DNA from: Hepsetus odoe
Lineage: Eukaryota; Chordata; Actinopteri; Characiformes; Hepsetidae
Reading direction: 5' to 3'
NCBI GenBank assembly: GCA_017165825.1
Contig: CM029370.1
Location: 13,230,420 to 13,294,419 of the forward strand
DNA length: 64,000 nt
The notes below the pieces were generated by a model that worked only from the letters and a program-made list of their open reading frames with translations, did not search any database and was not told the origin of the DNA. Below, in pieces: positions 35,020-64,000 of the stretch. The translations under genes were made by a program, and so were the position numbers. Each line of letters opens with the position of its first letter. Position 1 is the first letter of the stretch.

Positions 35020-38000
35020 CTATTTTGGGGGGTCTGTATTTATGCCATATTTCTCTTTGAGTAGTTTTAGCTGCTCCTCTTTCTTCTTTGTGTCCATTTT
35101 CTGGAAAGCCTAAAGGAAAAAAGGAGAGGGAAAAAATGATTGATGTTTTTCTCTCAAGAATGGAATTACATGGAATAGTAAACATCTATAGTCAAAGACT
35201 ACTTTTCACTCCACAGTTCAAAATCACATATATCTGATCTACCCTCCTAATTTGGTAAAGATCAGCCTCTTGATCTTTTTAATGTGACCGAATACATGAC
35301 CTTAATCTGAAAAAAGGTTCAAACTGATATGCATGCTCATTCACTCGTTCACAAACTGGGCCATTCTTTCTAGACTACTGATGCTGAACAAAGCCTTTAA
35401 AGGTGCACATCAGATTATTGTACTCCTCAGACTATACAACTTGTGGTCTTGTAATCAGGAATCTTGAAGTGGTTGTGGTTTACATGCTACACATTAAAAG
35501 ATCTTTCACTATTTGGAATGTCTGCTGGGTTTATCTGCTTATCTGATTTACAGCCAACAAACTCAATACAAGGAATATGTTATTAACAATAGAGAACATT
35601 AACCCCTCCCCTGGATTTCCCTCTGTGCTCATTGGGCTAGAAGTTGGGCTACAACACTACAGGATTTGTACATGCAGACAGGTCCAGATATTTAACAGGC
35701 TTGATATCTTGAGTGTCTGGGAGGCACCAGCTAGTCCCTTTAATATTGTTTTTGGACAATTCGGAAATAGTGATCGAGAGCTGATCTCCAAGAGCCGAGC
35801 GAACACCGGATTACCTGATTTTTTCCCCCTCACTCATTCCCAAAAATTAGAGGAAAGTGGAAAATCAGAGCTAAAAAGCAAGTAGTGTGAAATTAGCTCA
35901 GCATGACATCACAACAAATTGTGCTAAGCTGGATTAAAAAACAGCAGAGACTGGCGTGTATAAAAAATGAAAAATGTTGTGCTTCTTATGGTGAATGATC
36001 ATCAAACACAATGGGAAGCTCAGTTTTTTTTTTAACTTCTTTTGAAGAATAGCAAAAAAAAGAACCAAATCCTAAAAAAGGTTATGCCCAAAGTGGATAA
36101 AGACACCTGATCTGCGCGAGGCTTTTTTGAACCCTTCTCTAGTTTTTAAAAACCTCAGAAGTGAAGCTGACTGAGAATTGTTTGATATCTCTTCATAGAC
36201 AACATCATATTTGTTTACCGTCCTAAAAAAAGGGTGGAGGGGTGCGACACAAACACAGACAGCCTTTTTCATGTCGTCGTCATAAGAGGTTAGCAATATC
36301 TGGTTTTGCAATATCAGGTTAGATGTGATTGTCATTTGACATCAACAAAGTCCTAGGCATTCGGATTTAACAGCGCAGAAAGAGGTCAGATGGCTGGGAA
36401 ATGAAGTGCCCAAATTGGAATTCAATCAGACATGCTTAAGGCACAGAATTAGAAACATGTGTGAAAGTTAGTTTTAATGAAAAAGTATAGATTCAGGGCC
36501 CCTTTACCTGCAGTGAGAACTAAATGTAAACTCAGACTTACTCTGTTTGCATTATAGTATAAAACAACCAAGTATCTGTTGCAAACGTTGAATCCAGAGA
36601 GGTGGTCACAGGCATTCTTAGCATCAAAGATGTCCTCATAGACAACATAGGCAGTTCCTCTGGTCTCTGGGGTGTTCCCACTGCAAGCACAGACAATTAA
36701 ATAATGATGAAGAAACCACTTAAAATTATAAACATACTTGACAAAACATCTTCAGTATCTAAGTGTTTAATCAGATGTTCAAGGGTCACTTATCAAAATG
36801 TAGATTCATTGCGTAAAGGCCGATCTGTCAGAATACAAAACACTAAAACCTTTCCCATGTGGGTCATTGTTTTTCTGACTGGAAGAAAGATCCTAAGGTT
36901 CTGACCAAACAGAAGATTAGGCTCAAGTGAGTGACATGAATAAAGTCCTGATGAATCTTAAGACTAGAAGATTCAATCAGAATGTATTCTGAACTGCCAT
37001 ACATTTTGACAAGCTTAAAAATTTCAAGCAGGAAGTGGAACTTACACTCTAATTTGTCGGATGGGTCCATATTTCCCAAATATGTCATACATTTCTTCTG
37101 CTGTGATCTTGTACGGAAGGTTACGTATGTACAATATTCTGTTCACCTCAGGAGGCAAGCGAATCTGGGGGAAAAAAAAACACACACAATATGAGGTGTT
37201 ATATTATGCTGAGTCCTTCTTGACTGTCCTGCAATATGGAGGCCTGATCTTCACATCTTACGATAAATTCAACATGCAATCTGAATTTTCAGAAGAAAAT
37301 AGAAATAATTTTATTCACTGACATTATGATATTACTCTCACATCAACTGGTTACAAACAACAAAAATAATAATACTTTTAACTTTTGTTGAAATAAAAAT
37401 GTACAATGTAGTGTGTAAATAGTGTTAATGTTTTTAAAAGTATAATTCACTCCCTAATCTACGTATAAAGGTGAAGCTCATTTTTAAAACCATGTTTTCA
37501 TTTGAAAGCACTGTGTAAAACAAAAATCTCTGATTAGTCTTGTCTCACTTCGATGTCCTAAACAATGTTTAACTTCAACCTGCTTCAGGAAGGGTGCATA
37601 AAATCCCTTTTAAACTCAATGTGCACCAGAGTTTGGAAAATGTTATTGAACAAAGATGATTTAGGGCACTTTAGAGTGAGTGGATCACACAAATATATAT
37701 GTAAGCCAAGCACATTGGGACATGTAGAGTAGAGTGATCTTAATCTTAATATCAATTACAACACAAGACGACGGATACATTTCACGCCCACCTACCGTCC
37801 AGACACTAAAACATGTTAAACACATGACGCTGTGCTAAACCCGAGCTTTTTGTCGTGTTTTTAGATCACTGATCTGTAAGTCTGAGTCTTTCCCACCATA
37901 TATACCTCACATACATTTAAAGGAGGGGGCCATTCGCGATCATTCAACTAATACCACTTTTAAAAGTATCGTGTGATGCGCGGTTAAACCGAACGATAAC

Positions 38001-38222
38001 TCATCTGACCCTGTTGTTTTTGTTTTTGTTTTTAAGCTCAGCCGGAATCAGGAGGAACGCTTTAATGAAGTGAGGCGACTCTGATGAGCAGTGGGTTTTG
38101 TGTGAAAACGCTGCTGTAGCTTTAGCCTCTCTGTGCTAAGAGCCAGATTGGGACTCCGGTAACCAGAACACATCAAACACATCAGCACTCACATTCGCCC
38201 GTTTAGCAGCTTGCATCGCCAT
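35020..38222 (-). CDS. sf3b6: splicing factor 3b subunit 6 (SF3b p14)
   Basis: RNA-binding subunit of the SF3b complex in U2 and U12-type snRNPs; it sits near the branch-point adenosine and binds SF3B1. Exons: 38193-38222 ([10 protein letters not shown]), 37046-37164, 36542-36680, 35020-35109. They join to 378 nt, 125 aa, the usual family length. One RRM covers about 18-95, with RNP2 ILYIRNL and RNP1-like GTAYVVYE visible. The C-terminal helix ([20 protein letters not shown]) is unchanged in outline. Introns are GT-AG. No oddity in the coding sequence; the protein is nearly invariant across vertebrates, which makes the call very safe. Confidence 0.97.
35110..36541. other. sf3b6 last intron
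   Basis: About 1.4 kb with no repeat family that I recognise and no convincing open frame. Confidence 0.6.
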
Positions 38223-38343
38223 GACTGAAGAGCTTCACTCGGTCACCCGCTACCAGCTGAAAAATATAAACTCGACAATAAAAAGCAAAAAATATAAACC
38301 CAGAAAGAAAGGTCTACGCAGTTTGGGGAAGCTTGGGGTGCTC

Positions 38344-38430
38344 GATGATGACGCACTTCCGGTAACGCATGCGTAGACCTACACACGAGCAGGCGCGCGC
38401 GCGCGCATGCGCATATACATAGACGTCGGT
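38344..38430 (-). promoter_or_regulatory. sf3b6 core promoter elements
   Basis: A CpG-rich stretch 120-210 bases upstream of the ATG holds an ETS site (acttccggt, 38355-38363), a palindromic NRF1-type site (gcgcatgcgc, 38403-38412) inside a (GC)n run, and CRE-like gacgtc (38423-38428). This is a typical TATA-less housekeeping promoter. Confidence 0.7.
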
Positions 38431-39170
38431 TTATTTTTTCCTAACTTTAATCCTGAGCTCTTTAGAATAACTCCCAGGTTGAGATATAAGTAAAGCCAGT
38501 CAGGATGGTTTGATATGAAAAGTCCTTTTGCGGTAGATCTGAAAAATGCATAGTAATATTTTTTTGGGATATTTAAACCAGGTGAATGGAATGAATGGCT
38601 TAAACGTAGGCCTTCATTTAAGATTAGGCAGCCTCGGAACTATTGTTTATTTTTTTGCACTTTTTATCTACTATTGTTCTGAGGGTGCCTAATATTACCT
38701 AAAGGTCTACTTGAAGCAAGATCTGAAGCATCAGTGAGTGTGTTCACAAACATTTCATATAATACCTGTCTGCCAGGTAGCTTTTAGAAGCACTTCAGAT
38801 CATCTGGTTCTAATCCCCAGCACCATGAACAGTTCTGACTTTGTTCTTGACTTTGCTGGTTGAGATTTCCCCTTTAATGCAGCATTTGGGGCTAGAACAC
38901 AAGGGTAGGACTGATCTCAGATCAGCATAAATGGCCATAAAGTAACTTTAAAAATGAAGAATTTCGTAGTGTATTCTGATTTGCTGTTGGAGAAAACAAA
39001 TTTGGCAAAATATTAAAGATTTGCTGAAAGCACACCAGTCCCATCTGGAACAGTCACACTGCACAAGTCTGGATCCACTTAGTAACAGATGTCTGTAGTC
39101 AACAATATCAGCCTCATAAACCTCACTCACTTTTCATCAATGGAACTCACACATTGAAAAAAAAAGCCCA
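38431..39170. other. intergenic region between sf3b6 and vsnl1
   Basis: AT-rich, no exon or clear repeat found. The tail end of the vsnl1 transcript approaches from the right. Confidence 0.6.
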
Positions 39171-39174
39171 TATA

Positions 39175-40463
39175 TTATTTTATTACTTTAAACCACAACA
39201 CAAGGAGTAGTGCAGCCATGGCAGCAGGGGCACAATACATGCTACATGTACAAAATAATTCAGAATTGAACCACTTGCATGAAATCTGGTGGCAGGGTAG
39301 GCATGTGAAATCGTTTGTGTGTAAAGCGTTTTATTCATGACATGGAATCCAGCGTGTTCTTGACAACCTGACCAGTCAGTGAATTAACAGAAATATGCAG
39401 CTGATGCAGAGAATTGGGTATTTGTGACACTTTGCTAATGATGACGCTGGTTTAGGTGAAGCTTGAATAAGCAGACGCATTAAAATGTCTCTGATAATGT
39501 GTTAAGATTTCCATCGTCAGGGCTGATTCTCTCTTTAGCTTGTTCTACTCAGTGTTAACCATTACAGGGAAGATAGGGGAAAAAAAGACTTAAATAACAA
39601 ATTCAGATAGATTTTACATACCAGCTTTGGGAAAGTATTGTACCAGAGTGATGCTTTTTTTCAGTAATTGTGATATTTAGCCCTGTATCTTAAGGGAACA
39701 GCATGGAGAAATTATTTTCAATAAAATGGCACCACGAAAAAAGCTGTGACATTTTGGAAATAAAGCAGATACAATTCACAATTGTCTCAACTGGATTTTC
39801 CAGATTTTTTGCCTCATTGTGTTTATCAGCCACATTCAGTTCTCCCGCTTTCCACTGTGCACACAATAGCAGACAGACAGCTAGAATCCACATGAAAATC
39901 CCTTTTCTCGTGTGTGCCAAAAACCAAATTCAAAAAATTGATGAATGGATCACAGTAAAGCACATCCCTTGCATCACCACAGGATTTGCATATCCCAGTG
40001 AAATAGGTCTTCTTATGATTTCAGTTCTACAGACCAATATGTTCACTTTTTTTCAATAAGGCGTCATTGTTAATATTTCTTTAGTATGAGTTTTTTCTTA
40101 AGGCAAACCTAATGGCATGCAAATAAACTACTTTATTTCATATTCACCAACAGTACAAGCACATCTGAATGTGAAAATAAGATGGAAAAGAATACATTTT
40201 CTGTCCACTCAAACAACTTATGAATGGTTAATCTGAAACAGTTTCCATTAGCATAGGAACTGATTTGGCTGACGTTACACAGTATTATGATACACATAGC
40301 TAGCATCAGTAAATATGAACAATAAATAGTTGCTTAATTCAATAGAGCACATCAACGATGCGCAAGCTTTGTGGAATGAGACTGTATGGAAAGTAGTTCT
40401 GTTTGCACACTTCACATTTTGGCAGTTTATTTTGAAATACATACATACACACACACACACATT

Positions 40464-40499
<36 letters not shown>

Positions 40500-40778
40500 C
40501 GTGTGTGTGTGTGTGTGTGCTATGTTCTTCATGTGTATGCGCTTTGTAGTGTCTGTATGCGTGTGAGAGTGTTGTGTATGAGGATGTGTCTGCTTGTGTG
40601 CGTGCATGTGTAAAATTTGTTAGCAAAGAACATTCTCATGCACACAAGTGTTTCAAACACAGGAAGCGGATCCATTGAAAGGTAGTCCAAGCAATTATTT
40701 TTTCAGTGGAAATAGCTGCAAACTGAATGGAACATTAATCTTCTGTGCAGTCTTGTGGCGTTCCATCAGACGCCGCCC
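39175..40778 (-). other. vsnl1 3' UTR (probable extent)
   Basis: About 1.6 kb after the stop with no other gene. Minus-strand AATAAA-type signals occur near 39178-39185. It includes a CA/TA/TG microsatellite block at about 40440-40610. Extent is inferred. Confidence 0.5.
40445..40520 (+). repeat. compound (AC)n(AT)n(GT)n microsatellite
   Basis: Self-complementary AC and GT arms flank a short AT run, so the transcript of the vsnl1 3' UTR could form a hairpin. Confidence 0.9.
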
Positions 40779-60432
<19,654 letters not shown>

Positions 60433-61016
60433 GGCGTCTCTGCCATTCAAAAGCCAGAGAAAGGATCAGAAGAGCAGGACTTACTAAGCACACTATAAAT
60501 CCAGATGTGTCTTGAAATGGATCTTCAAGAATTAGTCTGTTAAGACATGTAATCACCTGTTAAATGCTGCAGAGAAATTAATCCAGAAAAGTAAATCAAC
60601 AATGTAAATCCATTGTTAATCAACAATGGCTAAAAATCAATCAGCACCTTATATATGTTGGCCCACGTTGCCCATTTTTGAAAATACACAAAAAGGAATA
60701 TATCCCTTGTTAACTGTTATTCGAGTACTAGTTTTTACTGTGTGCTTTGAGCATCCTGGCCAATTGCAGTTCCAATGGCAACAATATGATAAAAAGCAAA
60801 TTCATTTGGGTCAAAGTAATCCATAACTATCTCAAATCAACTGTATTGCTAAGCATATCGCAATCAATGTTGCAAAACATTTCTAATGCTAGAATTACAT
60901 ACTTTATTCTATTATGTCCATACTACATATCTGTCTTACAAATTCATGGTGCTTCACAAATAAATTACAGCAGTAACTGCTATTTCTATTTAATACTACT
61001 TTTACCACTATTATAT

Positions 61017-61020
<4 letters not shown>

Positions 61021-61057
<37 letters not shown>
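61021..61057 (+). repeat. (TA)n microsatellite
   Basis: About 18 TA units. Confidence 0.95.
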
Positions 61058-61058
<1 letters not shown>

Positions 61059-63881
61059 CTGGAGACCTTTACTTGTTCCTCATATCTACTGATGTTATTG
61101 GACATTTGAGTACAAAGGCTGGATAATGCTGTTTGGTGATTAATGTTTTGACTGCTGAGATCAGGCCATTGCAGTAGTGCAGCAATATAAATGTGATGAA
61201 TAGAGCCAGTCAAGGGGGGATTATGTCATTTGAAAGCTAACTGAGGACATATCAAATGTGGGTTTGGTGTAATCAACCAGACAAAGGAGGCCTGACAAAA
61301 ATAGAAGGCACAATCAAAAGTAGTGTGCAAATTAGACCAGCTAATATGACCACAGGGAATAATTCTGGTGACTAAGATACTGATAAACACACATACACAT
61401 AGGCTGATGGAAAAGAGACATCGCGTTGACTGCAGTACAGTTTTGAAAAGAGGGCCTGTCAGAAAAGTCCTTAGATGATTGTAGAAATAATAGACAAAGC
61501 AGCTTCAAAGAAAATCACATGAGAAGAGAAGCCAAACCTTCTCAAATCCTTGAACTTAATGCTCACTATTTCAGCCAACTCGCGACTGCCGATCTGCATG
61601 GACATAACCCACAGCTGTTTTCTGCTCACTTCATGAACAGCCATCACACATAAATGCACAAATGCATTGCCATCAGGTAGATGGGTTCATTAAACAGTGC
61701 TTCATTATTATAATTACTGAAAAGGCCATCCTATTTAAGCACAATCGCACTTTTCTGTTTTTGACACAAAAATGTTACAGTTACATACATACACAGTCAC
61801 AATACATTTCAGAAAATTTCAGAAAAGCAGACAAAGAGCAGAACTGCAGTGTCACATTTTTTATTAGCTAATTTATCTCTGCAGGAGGGTTCATTTATCA
61901 AAATAAAGGCTGCTTCTGGGGTGCCATCTTACTGTAAAACTAGCCATTATTAATTTCCATCCTGACGCAAATGAGAAAAAGCTTCAAACAAGCAGTAGAG
62001 TGAATTTCCATTACAAACATTAATTACATTACTCACACGAGTGCTGATTCATTTCCAAAAGAAATGGATGAATGAACAACTGTTTTATTTCTTTTATGTG
62101 TCGTCTTTTTAGAGGATTTGTTTTTTCATTTCAGTCCTCATCTTGCACCCGTGTCTGGGGAGCCATTATTATTTCAAGTAAGCTGTGAACCAAATCCTGA
62201 GGTCATGGTCTAAGAGCACAGAACAACACAAAAGACTCAACTATAGCTTGCTGACAAAAAAAATCCACATAAAATATGGTGGCAGAGCAGGAAGACAAAA
62301 GGTCAGGCATAGAGGCATCTGAGAAATTTATTTGGATCCAGCAAAAAAAAAAAAAAGAAGCCATACACTGCCCAAGCATCTCAGACAACACAGCAGATAA
62401 TATTTATACTGTACTCATGCCTGACAATACCTTCAAGGCCTCTGCATCAGATGAACTAGTGGCTTCCTAGGTTGGTCCTGTAATTGTTCATATTAAGTGT
62501 AGAGATAGCAAATCTCTCTTTTTGCCAGACTTAAATACCATAACTCAAACTGACCTTTCAGTCGAAAAGGTCTTTCATAAGAAGACACATTAACGTATGA
62601 TGGGATTATTTCTTATCTAAAAAAAATCAGGTACTTGGAGCAGGGGAAACATCCAACAAACAGAAATGAATAAAATAGTAAGAATAGACCGAGACTGGTC
62701 ATCACTGCATTAAGGGATCAAACCTTGAGTGTAATTATGAGCAGACACCAGCCTAGTCACATAAACTGGGACATCCCTTAAATAAACCCCATCCCAAATG
62801 ACTTCTTCGCTTTCCAGGAGTAAACTACAATCAAGCCAAGTCAAGTGGGGAGTGTCAGGGTGATTTGTAGTCTTATGTCTAGTATCATTTATTAAAGAGT
62901 AAATATGCACCTCTGTCAAGACAACTTAATCCAGAAACAGCAATGGATTTTATTTTGCTTGCATTTTGCATCCGATACAGATCACCAGTAAAATAGGGTA
63001 CTTTGGACACATACAGGTCCATGGTAACCCTAACTCTTAAATCATCGTTTGTGATATATTTTGGATCCATAAAGTTGGTAGGTGTGTACTGGCACCCTTG
63101 AAAGGCTGAACAGTCCAACTGGCATTTTTAGCCAGTCGATGGTATTGCCCCTTGCGCCAAAGCAAAGAGATCCAGTCTTCCACTTTCTCTTTTAAAAGCA
63201 CTGCCCCACTGTAAAAATTTACAGCCAACCCTCCTTGTCAGGCCGATTGCCAGTTCAGAGAGATGCTGCTTTTGACTGTTGAATTATTTCCAGGGTTTGG
63301 CTGCAGAGCAAAGTTTGTGGACCAATAAAGGCAAAATGTCTGATGTCTAGGTGCTCAGCCTCGCTGAATGTCATACGCTGGGATGGCCAATGACAGCATC
63401 TGCAAAAAAAACAAAAAAAACAAAACAAAACAAAGAAAAAGGAGTATCTCTTCTTCTCTATTTTCCATTTCGCCTGCATAACGGCTATTTCTGCTGCAAC
63501 GAGAGACTGAGAAGCCCCCGTGCCAGCAGCACAGGTCCAATCGATCTGCAGGAATGATTTTGCCTTTTCAGGCAACGCGGCTTTAATGCAGCTACGCTGA
63601 ATCGATCTGCACCAACTGTGGAGCCAGAATAACAGCTGTTCCTGAGGGCAGAAGTGACATGACAGAACCCATCCAACTCCAGCCCTGCTCCTGTCCAGCA
63701 CTGGATTATCATTCGTGGGTTTGTTCAACAGCACACCTTGTTACCACATCTCAGACAGACACTCACTGGCTTTCCCAGAGCAAAATGTGATGTTTAGGAT
63801 TAAGGGATGAGTTTATTAGATGGCACAATGATGCTAAGCCTTTGGCTGCATTAGAATGACAAGCCCTGCGAGGCATTAACG

Positions 63882-63883
<2 letters not shown>

Positions 63884-63919
<36 letters not shown>
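63884..63919 (+). repeat. (CA)n microsatellite
   Basis: About 18 CA units near the right edge. Confidence 0.95.
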
Positions 63920-63921
<2 letters not shown>

Positions 63922-64000
63922 GACTGTAGTTCCTACATCCACACCAGCCTGATCCTCCTGGCCAGAGAGCTCAGTACATGTGTTTTGTGTTGTCTTGCCC

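Larger units (their letters stand above)
60440..64000. other. upstream region of vsnl1 (5' intron or flank)
   Basis: No exon can be assigned. The acceptor at 60440-60441 needs a 5' non-coding exon, either here or right of the window. The stretch 63240-63740 is richer in GC than its surroundings and is a possible promoter or exon. Minus-strand frames at 62710-63228 have no recognised domain. Confidence 0.5.

Noticed and set aside
40275..40626. Open frames of His-Thr or Val-Cys repeats
   Set aside because: They are translations of the CA/GT microsatellite. The same applies at 47253-47531, 58507-58908 and 9262-9522.
62710..63228. Three overlapping minus-strand frames as a gene
   Set aside because: They overlap in different frames, show no domain, and no splice plan links them.

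Overview
This window looks like nuclear DNA of a teleost fish. The genes are split into many small exons with GT-AG junctions, microsatellites are dense, and there are Tc1-type transposon remnants, tRNA-headed SINEs and pieces of one LINE family. The proteins read as fish orthologues of vertebrate genes. The SINE and Tc1 mix suggests an otophysan such as a catfish or characin, but that is only an impression. All exon models were built by hand from splice signals and reading phase.

Layout. (1) 1-8523, minus strand: two tandem meprin-alpha-like astacin protease genes. The left one (5' exons only, 1-1833) runs off the window; the right one (3927-8523) is complete at 13 coding exons and 603 aa. 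(2) 10270-17047, plus strand: pla2g7 (PAF acetylhydrolase / Lp-PLA2), 10 coding exons, 403 aa, starting at a Met-Gly N-terminus rather than a signal peptide. (3) 18346-30167, minus strand: tdrd6, a multi-Tudor germ-granule protein with one 5.4-kb exon followed by 13 very short 3' exons, about 2110 aa. Its 3' end meets that of pla2g7 tail to tail. (4) 35020-38222, minus strand: sf3b6 (SF3b p14), 4 exons, 125 aa, with a CpG-rich promoter. (5) 40779-60432, minus strand: vsnl1 (visinin-like 1), 3 coding exons, 191 aa, with a 17.8-kb first coding intron full of repeats. (6) 60440-64000: sequence upstream of the vsnl1 start codon, probably 5' intron or regulatory DNA.

The genes do not form one pathway. 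Meprin, pla2g7 and tdrd6 are also neighbours in human (6p12), so the left half is a conserved synteny block. sf3b6 and vsnl1 belong to human chromosome 2p. The most interesting points are the predicted lipid-anchored form of pla2g7, the meprin that stops right after its MATH domain next to a duplicated splice acceptor, the microexon-coded acidic tail of tdrd6 with a SUMO-interacting-like motif, and a cluster of MYB-type sites at the tdrd6 5' end. I saw no convincing wholly new system; the window is mostly ordinary vertebrate genes plus repeats.
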